A stretch of 7,212 nucleotides of DNA from an uncultured Clostridia bacterium (GTDB taxonomy: Bacteria > Bacillota > Clostridia > Oscillospirales > Acutalibacteraceae): the NCBI GenBank assembly GCA_937884625.1, contig CALGCE010000278.1, forward strand, positions 1 to 7,212. Reading direction: 5' to 3'. This document shows, in pieces, positions 1 to 6,184 of this stretch; position 1 is the first letter of the stretch; every line of letters starts with the position of its first letter. The notes beneath the pieces were generated by a model. It saw nothing but the letters and a program-made list of their open reading frames with translations. It ran no database searches and had not been told where the DNA came from. Both the position numbers and the translations under genes were made by a program.

Positions 1-77
1 TAAGCATAAGTTGTTGCTACTAAAGTAATAGATATAAATGATACTAGTAACAATAAATAAACTTTCTTTTTTTTCAT
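1..77 (-). CDS. N-terminus of a secreted or membrane-anchored protein (partial, runs off the window)
   Basis: Reading the minus strand from the ATG at 77-75 gives 25 uninterrupted codons to the window edge. The peptide begins MKKKK, continues with a hydrophobic stretch (VYLLLLVSFISITLV) and ends ATTYA. This is the layout of a Sec signal peptide, with a possible signal peptidase I site after the final Ala; it could equally be a first membrane anchor. An AAAAGAAA stretch just upstream is only a weak ribosome binding site. The ATG lies 24 bases after the stop of the 48-codon minus-strand frame, so the two may be co-transcribed. The mature protein is outside the window, so no function can be given. 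The signal-like N-terminus is seen; that it is a real gene is inferred. Confidence 0.5.
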   Translation of the reverse strand, partial: MKKKKVYLLLLVSFISITLVATTYA

Positions 78-101
78 AATTTCTTTTCGAATTATCAAAC
101 A

Positions 102-248
102 CTAGACTAGCAGGATACTCTTTCTTCTGTGGGCAATAGCTACATCCAGTTTTCCATTTATCACAGCCTGCTTTTGATTAGATGTCTTTTTAAAGCCCTT
201 GTCTAATAATTGAGCCATCATTTTATGAATTGTATCGATGTGAAACAT
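102..248 (-). CDS. Small 48-residue protein, possibly Spo0E-like
   Basis: The minus-strand frame from ATG 248-246 to TAG 104-102 encodes 48 residues in two likely helices. The first is roughly IDTIHKMMAQLLDKGF and the second includes VINGKLDVAIAHRRK; the protein ends KSILLV. The size, the Gly-Phe turn between the helices and the Leu-Asp followed by Ile in helix two resemble Spo0E-family aspartyl-phosphate phosphatases. However, the family's Ser-Gln before Leu-Asp is missing and the loop is a few residues longer, so the match is tentative. The ribosome binding site is weak (GGA about 3 bases before the ATG), and an in-frame stop lies at 269-267. If a sequence junction lies near 250, the native protein could be longer. 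It is followed at 24 bases by the signal-peptide gene on the same strand. It overlaps the dubious start of the plus-strand gene at 230. Confidence 0.4.
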   Translation of the reverse strand: MFHIDTIHKMMAQLLDKGFKKTSNQKQAVINGKLDVAIAHRRKSILLV

Positions 249-580
249 TATTCCAAAAAGCACTTTTTAATACTTTTATCAAACCGATAATCATTGCTTT
301 ACCGTTACATACCGCACTTTATATTTCAAAAATATTTTTAAGCCAAAAGATAAAAACTAGATTTCTCAATGTTGTTTTTTATACCGTTAGCGTAGTTTCC
401 ACAATGCTTATCGGGTATTTTTTATCACAAGAATATACAGCATCTGCATTTTATACACTGTCAACTTCCGGAACACCGTTTCATAATAATTTGCTGCTGA
501 TATATGCCCAAATGGGCATCATTTCAAGTTTTATATTTTGGCTGATTGACTGTTATTTATACCGCATTAAAAAAGGTTAA
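230..580 (+). CDS. Small membrane protein with three predicted helices, start uncertain, probably 5'-truncated
   Basis: This frame of up to 116 residues is open from 194 and has a TTG at 230 as its first usable start. No Shine-Dalgarno site precedes that TTG, and the next in-frame Met is around residue 59, so the true N-terminus is probably missing or upstream DNA has been replaced. Three hydrophobic segments are visible at about residues 17-37, 46-66 and 88-112, with basic residues (KKG) at the end. Between the second and third lies a short loop containing TLSTSG. No recognisable catalytic motif or family was found. The run AAAAAA at 569-574 sits just before the stop, and a one-base shift there would join this frame to the next gene. 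It shares features with the 610-921 protein: an STSG loop and a terminal aromatic-Arg-x-Lys. Function unknown. Confidence 0.5.
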   Translation: MYRCETLFQKALFNTFIKPIIIALPLHTALYISKIFLSQKIKTRFLNVVFYTVSVVSTMLIGYFLSQEYTASAFYTLSTSGTPFHNNLLLIYAQMGIISSFIFWLIDCYLYRIKKG

Positions 581-609
581 AAGATGGCTATTCGGCTTAT
601 ATTAAGAGT

Positions 610-921
610 TTGATAAGACGCACTTTTGCGATAATATCTTTTATTTTTTCCATCGTTGCGGCAGTTATGATTGTTTCGTTCTTCGTTTCGATTGTCAACG
701 ATTATCAACGGCTTGATGCATTAAGCAGTACAAGCGGTAGTGATTATTTAGGAATTGCCGTTACATTCGGTGCCATATTCTTCACTTCACTTATCGGTTT
801 TTCACTATCCTGCCTGTCGGTGTTTTTATTTCGAAATAAAATTATGAGAATAATCACCGCCTCACTTATATGCTTAATGCTATTAACGCTTGCCGTAATC
901 AGTGTTAGGTGTATAATGTAG
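610..921 (+). CDS. Small integral membrane protein with three predicted helices, unknown function
   Basis: The frame encodes 103 residues from a TTG start: MIRRTF, then helices at about residues 6-28, 47-74 and 80-98. Arg-rich N-terminal residues suggest the N-terminus is inside the cell. An extracytoplasmic loop is likely around SSTSGSDY. The only upstream ribosome binding site is AAGAG at 604-608, one base before the TTG, which is too close to be good. The same frame is open back to 571 and overlaps the stop of the preceding gene, reading KRLKDGYSAYIKS before the TTG. Either this is a weakly initiated, translationally coupled gene, or it is the second half of a frame-shifted larger protein. 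No family is recognised. Confidence 0.55.
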   Translation: MIRRTFAIISFIFSIVAAVMIVSFFVSIVNDYQRLDALSSTSGSDYLGIAVTFGAIFFTSLIGFSLSCLSVFLFRNKIMRIITASLICLMLLTLAVISVRCIM

Positions 922-1055
922 TTTTATGTTTTTGAATTAAGCGACAGAATTCATGGAATTTGAGTATATGTCGATATCAATATGCAAAAATTGTCGATAG
1001 GAAATTGTTGCATTACTTGAAAACAAAATAAAAAAGCGTGTTAAAAACATTGATA

Positions 1056-1064
1056 GGTGAGGAG
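1056..1064 (+). promoter_or_regulatory. Ribosome binding site GGTGAGGAG
   Basis: GGTGAGGAG is a strong Shine-Dalgarno sequence lying 7 bases before the TTG at 1072. It decides the start of the downstream lipoprotein: the in-frame GTG at 1057 lies inside this site and so cannot be the real initiator. Confidence 0.8.
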
Positions 1065-1071
1065 AATAATT

Positions 1072-1542
1072 TTGAAAATAAACGATATGAAACTATTAGT
1101 ATTTACTACTGTTTTGATTTTAGCATTTTCATTGATCTTATGTAGTTGTAATAATTCTGCGTATGAGGGTTCTGAGAAAGGTACGGTAATTATTGGTGAC
1201 TGTACTGTAACAATACTTTATGGCGGTTTTGGAAATACATTCAACAACGGAAAACCGTGTAAAGAGTTTTTTGTTCGGGTAGAACTTGATAACACCCACA
1301 GCATTGTATCTCATAGTCTTTCGGGATTAGGCATTGAGGTTTATATAAATTCAGAATACTGCGGTGATTCATTCTACAAAGTCAAGCCGGATGTGAAAGA
1401 TAGCGTGGACTTTTATAGCGATACACTGTTATATGGCTCTGATGATACGGTTTTTTCCGAGGATTATACTGTAAGCATTAAATATAAGGGTAAAACGGTT
1501 ACTGAAAAAACTATACATATTGATGATGTGGGATTTCAATAA
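1072..1542 (+). CDS. Small lipoprotein of unknown function
   Basis: The protein has 156 residues from a TTG start supported by a strong ribosome binding site. The N-terminus is a lipoprotein signal peptide: charged MKINDMK, a hydrophobic core, then LILCSC. Cys26 fits the lipobox L-C-S-C as the lipidated residue, with Cys24 as a neighbour. The mature part is rich in short beta-prone segments (GTVIIGDCTVTILYGG, EFFVRVELDN, YTVSIKYKGKTVTEKTIHI). It has no charged repeat or catalytic motif I recognise and looks like a small all-beta domain on the outer face of the membrane. Two further Cys residues (in GDCTV and KPCKEF) and one in EYCGD could form a disulphide. It lies in a same-strand run of small envelope genes upstream of dnaE. 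Function unknown; the lipoprotein call is firm. Confidence 0.8.
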   Translation: MKINDMKLLVFTTVLILAFSLILCSCNNSAYEGSEKGTVIIGDCTVTILYGGFGNTFNNGKPCKEFFVRVELDNTHSIVSHSLSGLGIEVYINSEYCGDSFYKVKPDVKDSVDFYSDTLLYGSDDTVFSEDYTVSIKYKGKTVTEKTIHIDDVGFQ

Positions 1543-1589
1543 TGACTTAAAAGTGCAGTATGGATTTTAAATTTGCAACAGTTAAATTC

Positions 1590-1595
1590 AGGTGG
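1590..1595 (+). promoter_or_regulatory. Ribosome binding site AGGTGG
   Basis: AGGTGG sits 4 bases before the ATG at 1600. It favours that ATG over the in-frame TTG at 1573, which has no such site and would add nine hydrophilic residues ahead of the first helix. Confidence 0.6.
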
Positions 1596-1599
1596 TTGT

Positions 1600-1962
1600 A
1601 TGATAAACAAAATAATAAAATACATAATAATTCTTATTTACGCTTTTTGTTCGTCTTGGTGTTTTACGGTGTCACTGCTGTGTGGGTTTAATTACCAAAA
1701 GGGTATTGCGATAAATGATGACGGAATAATGCTGATACCTATCGGAATGCTTGTATGTTTAACGACATTGATTATATATTTTTTTCTAATCAGAAGAATT
1801 GTCAAAAGTAAAAACAAGACAAAGTTTGAAAAAGTTATTGTTATTTCGTCCTTTTTTATTTTAGTTGTCGTGGGCATACTTTTAACATTAGACGGTTATA
1901 AACTGTTTTTCCATTGTTTTATTTTTTACAAGGGTCTGCCGAATGTGTCGAGATACTGTTAA
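1600..1962 (+). CDS. Small integral membrane protein with three predicted helices, unknown function
   Basis: The protein has 120 residues from an ATG with a usable ribosome binding site. Helices are predicted at about residues 5-30, 43-64 and 78-98. A strongly basic cytoplasmic loop (RRIVKSKNKTKFEK) lies between the second and third, which by the positive-inside rule puts the N-terminus outside. The C-terminal segment is aromatic and Cys-containing (YKLFFHCFIFY, ending SRYC). Six Cys residues in all is a lot for a protein this short, but they form no CXXC pair. The gene lies 57 bases after the lipoprotein gene and 15 bases before the next lipoprotein, so the three probably share a transcript. 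No family is recognised. Confidence 0.7.
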   Translation: MINKIIKYIIILIYAFCSSWCFTVSLLCGFNYQKGIAINDDGIMLIPIGMLVCLTTLIIYFFLIRRIVKSKNKTKFEKVIVISSFFILVVVGILLTLDGYKLFFHCFIFYKGLPNVSRYC

Positions 1963-1965
1963 TTT

Positions 1966-1970
1966 GGGGG
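1966..1970 (+). promoter_or_regulatory. Ribosome binding site GGGGG for a TTG start
   Basis: GGGGG, within TTTGGGGGAA, lies 7 bases before the TTG at 1978. It supports that codon as the initiator and overlaps no other plausible start. Confidence 0.65.
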
Positions 1971-1977
1971 AATACTT

Positions 1978-2604
1978 TTGAAGCAAAAAATTTTACTGTT
2001 TTTCACTGTTTTGGTGTTGGTAACCTTGTCTGCTTGTAATCAAGGTAAAAATGACGGTGTAGCCGCTACTGTTTATAACTATGATATTTTGACGGAAACT
2101 ATAAACAAAAATGTGGAAAACTCAAAATTAGTTTATGAAACGGGAATAGAGCAAATCAACAATTTAGATGCTTCCGATGATGAAAAAGAAAAATTGAAAA
2201 ACAAATTATCCAAACCAAAGACTTACGATGAGGCTTTAAATGAAAAAATAGAGTATTATGTTCTTTTACATGAAGCAGAAAAAAAGAAGTTGGATGTTGA
2301 TTTTGAAAGCTGTGAAGCAGAAGCAAAACGGACTTTTTCAGAACTTAATTCAATATCCGAGGATGATTTTGAAAATTATCAAAGTTTTTTGATGATTAAG
2401 AATTATATGAAGGAAAACAATTTATCTGACAAAGAGTATATTGATTTATTGGCAAAGCAATATTATGAAAATGCTAAAATAAACGCATTAAAAGAGTATT
2501 TTAAAGACGAATTGTATGTTTTTTCGGAAATTCCTTTTGAACAGCAATTTGAAAATTATACACAAAAATTGATTAAAAAGGCTAAAATAGTTTATTACGA
2601 TTAA
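1978..2604 (+). CDS. Lipoprotein resembling the SurA/PrsA N-terminal chaperone domain, without a parvulin domain
   Basis: The protein has 208 residues from a TTG start with a good ribosome binding site. The signal peptide ends in the lipobox LSAC, with lipidation at Cys20. The rest is mostly charged helix. The order VAATVYNYDILTETINK, then a long helical hairpin, then YDEALNEKIEYYVLLHEAEKKKLDV matches the pattern of SurA-type N-terminal domains in PrsA-like foldases (a short strand, then a helix ending in 'll..eA...gl.v'). The end, KLIKKAKIVYYD, resembles the closing strand of such domains. No parvulin (PPIase) domain fits in the length, so it would be a holdase-type or vestigial relative on the outer membrane surface. 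The family is inferred from pattern, not from a search. It is the last small envelope gene before dnaE, 64 bases upstream. Confidence 0.6.
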   Translation: MKQKILLFFTVLVLVTLSACNQGKNDGVAATVYNYDILTETINKNVENSKLVYETGIEQINNLDASDDEKEKLKNKLSKPKTYDEALNEKIEYYVLLHEAEKKKLDVDFESCEAEAKRTFSELNSISEDDFENYQSFLMIKNYMKENNLSDKEYIDLLAKQYYENAKINALKEYFKDELYVFSEIPFEQQFENYTQKLIKKAKIVYYD

Positions 2605-2651
2605 GCGTATGTGTTAAAAAAGTATAACCTGACCGCAGTGTATTAAGACGT

Positions 2652-2661
2652 AAAAGGGGGG
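2652..2661 (+). promoter_or_regulatory. Ribosome binding site of dnaE, AAAAGGGGGG
   Basis: A G-run Shine-Dalgarno site lies 7 bases before the dnaE ATG at 2669. No clear promoter or terminator was found between the preceding lipoprotein and dnaE, so dnaE may be co-transcribed with the genes before it. Confidence 0.65.
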
Positions 2662-2668
2662 TAACGGT

Positions 2669-5600
2669 ATGAGTTTTGTACATCTGCATTTGCACTCACA
2701 GTACAGTCTGCTTGACGGTTGTTGCAGAATAGAACAACTTGTAAAAAAAGCGGTGCAGTTAAATCAAAACAGTATTGCCGTTACCGACCATGGCGTTATG
2801 TACGGTGCAATAGAATTTTATAAAACCGCAAAGGCAAACGGTATAAAGCCGATTATCGGTTGTGAGGTATACGTTGCACCGAGAACGAGATTTGACAAAC
2901 AAAAACCACTTGACAGTGAGTATTCACACCTTGTACTGCTGTGTAAAGACAATGTAGGATATAAAAATCTTATAAAAATGGTGTCCTTGTCCTTTACAGA
3001 AGGTTTTTACTCAAAGCCGAGAATTGACAGGCAGTTACTGCAAGAGTATCACGAGGGATTAATAGCACTGTCCGCCTGTCTCGCAGGGGAAATTCCGAAA
3101 AGTCTGTTAAAATCTGACTATGAAAATGCACTGCGTACTGCAATTTGGTATAGTGAAGTGTTCGGTAAAGATAACTTTTATCTTGAACTTCAAGACCATA
3201 ACCTTGATGAGCAAAAAAGGATAAATCCGCAAATTTTAAAGATTGCAGAGCAGACGGGAATACCGCTTGTCGCTACAAATGATGTACACTATATTAATAA
3301 AGATGACGCACTTATGCACAAGGTGCTTTTGTGTGTACAGACAGGCAGTAAAATAAACGAAGAAAACCCGATAGAATTTAAAACGGAGGAGTTTTATTTA
3401 AAAAGCAGTGAGGAAATGAGCGAACTTTTCGCCCACGTTCCAAAAGCACTTGAAAACACCGAAAAAATCGCCGAAAGGTGTAATGTAGAGTTTGAATTCG
3501 GTAAAATAAAACTCCCCTTTTTCGATATAGGCGATAAAGACCACTTTGAGTATTTTAAGGAAAAATGCTACGAGGGACTTTATAAAAATTACGGAGAAAA
3601 TCCCGAAAAAAGTGTAGTAGACCGTCTTGAATACGAATTATCGGTAGTAAAAAAGATGGGTTATGTTGACTACTATCTTATAGTTTGGGATTTTGTAAAC
3701 TACGCTAAAACACACGGTATACCAGTAGGACCGGGCAGAGGCTCGGGAGCAGGTAGCCTTGCGGCGTACTGCATAGGCATTACGGGTATAGACCCTATAA
3801 GATATGACCTTATTTTCGAGCGTTTTTTAAATCCCGAAAGGGTATCTATGCCTGATTTTGATATAGATTTTTGTTACGTCAACCGCCAAAAGGTAATAGA
3901 CTATGTTATAGATAAATACGGCAGTGACCATGTAGCACAGATAGTAACCTTCGGTACTATGGCGGCAAGGGCGGCGGTAAGGGACGTCGGCAGGGCTATG
4001 GATATACCGTACAGCGTTTGCGACAGAATAGCAAAACTGATACCGCAGTCAATAGGTATGACAATAAACCGTGCAATGGAGAGTTCAAAGGAACTTTCAA
4101 ATCTTTACGAGGGTGACGGTCAGGTTAAAACCCTTATAGATATGGCTTTAAAGTTAGAGGGTATGCCACGTCACGCATCTACCCACGCCGCAGGGGTTGT
4201 AATATCCGACCTGCCCGTCAGTGATTATGTACCTCTTGCCGTTAATGATGAGGCGGTGGTAACGCAGTATACAATGACCGCACTTGACGAATTGGGACTT
4301 TTAAAAATGGACTTTTTGGGACTAAGAAACCTTACGGTAATTGACGATACCCAAAAGGCGATAAAACTTAAAAACCCCGAATTTTGTGCCGACGATATAC
4401 CTATGGACGATAAAGCCACCCTCGATATGATGGCAAAAGGTTATACTGACGGTGTGTTTCAGTTTGAGTCGGACGGAATGAAGAGTGTATTAAGGCAGTT
4501 TGTCCCCGAAAATATAGAGGACTTAATAGCGATACTCTCCCTTTACCGACCGGGACCTATGGACTCAATACCACGCTATATACACAACCGTCATAATCCG
4601 CAGGACGTAAGGTACGAAACACCGCTTTTGGAGCCGATACTCAAAGTAACCTACGGGTGCATAGTATATCAGGAACAGGTAATGCAGATTTGCAGAAGCC
4701 TTGCGGGGTATTCGTTTGGCAGAGCGGATATAGTAAGACGTGCTATGGCAAAGAAAAAACACGACGTTATGCAAAAGGAACGCAAAGCCTTTATTTACGG
4801 CGAAAAGGACGAAAACGGAAACGTGATTTGCGAGGGTGCCGTAAACAGAGGTGTAGAAGAGAGCGTTGCAAAAAATATATTCGATAATATGTCGGCGTTC
4901 AGTTCCTATGCCTTTAATAAATCACATGCGGCGGCTTATGCCGTTGTAGCATATAAAACCGCCTATTTAAAATGCCACTATGCAAAAGAGTATATGGCAT
5001 CTCTGCTCACAAGTGTGCTTGACAGTGCAGGAAAAATCGCACAGTACACCGAAGAATGTAAGCGTATGGGGATAAAGGTTTTACCGCCCAGCGTAAACGA
5101 GAGCAACGAAAACTTTACCGCAGTGGGAGGCGGTATACGTTTTGGTCTTTTGGCGGTCAAAAATTTAGGCAGAGGGGTTATAAACCGCCTTATAACAGAA
5201 CGTGAAAATAACGGTCAGTACAAGTCACTGTACGATTTTTGCAGACGTAACTACGGCAGAGAATTAAACCGCCGTGCAATAGAGGGACTTATAAAAAGCG
5301 GTGCACTTGACACTCTTGCCGATAACCGCCGTCAAATGCTTTTTAATATTGATAATATTTTAACCGTAATTGATGAGCAAAAACGCTTTTCGGGGGAAAA
5401 TCAGTTAGACCTTTTCGGCGGAAGTTTAGATTTGGCAGAGCCTACACTCGCCAGTGCAGAGGAAATGCCCATTGTAAAACTGCTTGAAATGGAAAAAGAG
5501 GCTACGGGAATGTACCTTTCGGGACACCCGTTAGATGCATACGCCGATTTTGTCAAAAACGGGGGATTTGTAAGGATAAGGGATATTAACGATAAAAAGT

Positions 5601-6118
5601 ACCGTGACGGCAAAAGGGTAAAAATCGCCTGTATTTTAGAGCAGGTACGAATAAAACAGTTTAAAAATAAGAGTGTTATTGCATTTATAGGTGCAGAGGA
5701 CGTAAGCGGTAGGATAGATATTACCGTTTTTGCAAATGCCTATACAAAATACAGAACTCTTTTAAATGCGGGAAATATTGTAACGGTTACGGGAAAAGTA
5801 AGCGAAAGAGAGGACAGAGACGCAGAACTTATTTGCGAGAGCGTAGAGCAAATAGACGAATCTTTTGCAAAAAACACTCCTGTAAAAAAATACAAGTCTG
5901 GACTTTATATAAAGGTGGACAGTATGAACTCAAATCAGTTTAAAGAGGTTTGCAGTCTGCTTGAAAGAAACAAAGGAGAAAAGTCGGTATATATCATATG
6001 TAAAGATACACAAAAAAAGTTTGAGGCACCCGATAAATATAAAACCGACGCAAATGATGAATTACTGTCAAGTTTGCGACAAATAATAGGTAGTGAAAAC
6101 TTTAAATTAATTGAGTAA
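2669..6118 (+). CDS. dnaE: DNA polymerase III subunit alpha, DnaE type
   Basis: This 1149-residue protein is full length for DnaE and intact. It extends primers by 5'-3' DNA synthesis at the replication fork; in Firmicutes it works beside PolC. The PHP domain comes first: HLHLHSQYSLLDG at residues 5-17, TDHG at 39-42 and DVHY at 205-208. All of its metal-site motifs look present, so a PHP nuclease activity is possible. The polymerase core has PVGPGRGSGAGS (352-363) and PDFDIDF (395-401), whose Asp398 and Asp400 are the likely catalytic pair. The third catalytic Asp is Asp548 in KMDFLGL. YGCIVYQEQ and FNKSHAAAYA (749-758) follow. A helix-hairpin-helix region occupies about 801-885, and QLDLF at 912-916 is a sliding-clamp binding motif. 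An OB fold spans about 983-1062 and a short C-terminal domain follows. There is no embedded exonuclease of the PolC kind. Confidence 0.97.
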   Translation: MSFVHLHLHSQYSLLDGCCRIEQLVKKAVQLNQNSIAVTDHGVMYGAIEFYKTAKANGIKPIIGCEVYVAPRTRFDKQKPLDSEYSHLVLLCKDNVGYKNLIKMVSLSFTEGFYSKPRIDRQLLQEYHEGLIALSACLAGEIPKSLLKSDYENALRTAIWYSEVFGKDNFYLELQDHNLDEQKRINPQILKIAEQTGIPLVATNDVHYINKDDALMHKVLLCVQTGSKINEENPIEFKTEEFYLKSSEEMSELFAHVPKALENTEKIAERCNVEFEFGKIKLPFFDIGDKDHFEYFKEKCYEGLYKNYGENPEKSVVDRLEYELSVVKKMGYVDYYLIVWDFVNYAKTHGIPVGPGRGSGAGSLAAYCIGITGIDPIRYDLIFERFLNPERVSMPDFDIDFCYVNRQKVIDYVIDKYGSDHVAQIVTFGTMAARAAVRDVGRAMDIPYSVCDRIAKLIPQSIGMTINRAMESSKELSNLYEGDGQVKTLIDMALKLEGMPRHASTHAAGVVISDLPVSDYVPLAVNDEAVVTQYTMTALDELGLLKMDFLGLRNLTVIDDTQKAIKLKNPEFCADDIPMDDKATLDMMAKGYTDGVFQFESDGMKSVLRQFVPENIEDLIAILSLYRPGPMDSIPRYIHNRHNPQDVRYETPLLEPILKVTYGCIVYQEQVMQICRSLAGYSFGRADIVRRAMAKKKHDVMQKERKAFIYGEKDENGNVICEGAVNRGVEESVAKNIFDNMSAFSSYAFNKSHAAAYAVVAYKTAYLKCHYAKEYMASLLTSVLDSAGKIAQYTEECKRMGIKVLPPSVNESNENFTAVGGGIRFGLLAVKNLGRGVINRLITERENNGQYKSLYDFCRRNYGRELNRRAIEGLIKSGALDTLADNRRQMLFNIDNILTVIDEQKRFSGENQLDLFGGSLDLAEPTLASAEEMPIVKLLEMEKEATGMYLSGHPLDAYADFVKNGGFVRIRDINDKKYRDGKRVKIACILEQVRIKQFKNKSVIAFIGAEDVSGRIDITVFANAYTKYRTLLNAGNIVTVTGKVSEREDRDAELICESVEQIDESFAKNTPVKKYKSGLYIKVDSMNSNQFKEVCSLLERNKGEKSVYIICKDTQKKFEAPDKYKTDANDELLSSLRQIIGSENFKLIE

Positions 6119-6126
6119 ATTTATAG

Positions 6127-6155
6127 TTGAATATTTTAAATAAATGTTATATAAT
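6127..6155 (+). promoter_or_regulatory. Sigma-A type promoter for pfkA
   Basis: TTGAAT (6127-6132) and TATAAT (6150-6155) are separated by exactly 17 bases, close to the housekeeping consensus. The predicted start of transcription is about 6162, which leaves a short leader before the pfkA ribosome binding site at 6170. It lies wholly in the 66-base gap after dnaE, so pfkA can be expressed independently of dnaE. Confidence 0.65.
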
Positions 6156-6169
6156 GGCTTTTAGTGTTT

Positions 6170-6173
6170 GGAG
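6170..6173 (+). promoter_or_regulatory. Ribosome binding site GGAG of pfkA
   Basis: GGAG lies 11 bases before the ATG at 6185. It lies between the in-frame GTG at 6164 and that ATG, and the family's N-terminus (MKTIGVLTSGGD) begins exactly at the ATG, so the ATG is the start. Confidence 0.6.
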
Positions 6174-6184
6174 ATGGTAAATTT

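Noticed and set aside
2..178. Minus-strand open frame with a Cys-rich stretch (GCDKWKTGCSYCPQK)
   Set aside because: It overlaps the 48-codon frame and the signal-peptide frame out of register and has no ATG start or ribosome binding site. The competing frames have sensible starts and a clear signal peptide.
948..960. Inverted repeat AATTC-ATG-GAATT as a terminator
   Set aside because: The stem is only 5 AT-rich pairs and no T-run follows.
1057..1071. GTG at 1057 as the start of the lipoprotein
   Set aside because: The GTG lies inside the Shine-Dalgarno sequence itself. The TTG at 1072 is correctly spaced after it.
1692..1877. Minus-strand frame opposite the 1600-1962 membrane gene
   Set aside because: It is the antisense of a hydrophobic coding region with no start signal. 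The plus-strand gene has a ribosome binding site and a coherent helix pattern.
4657..4887. Overlapping plus-strand frame inside dnaE, and several minus-strand frames within dnaE and pfkA
   Set aside because: They lie entirely within strongly conserved coding sequence in another frame, lack ribosome binding sites, and encode no recognisable protein.
6164..6184. GTG at 6164 as the pfkA start
   Set aside because: The GGAG site lies downstream of it, and the PfkA family N-terminus begins at the ATG at 6185.
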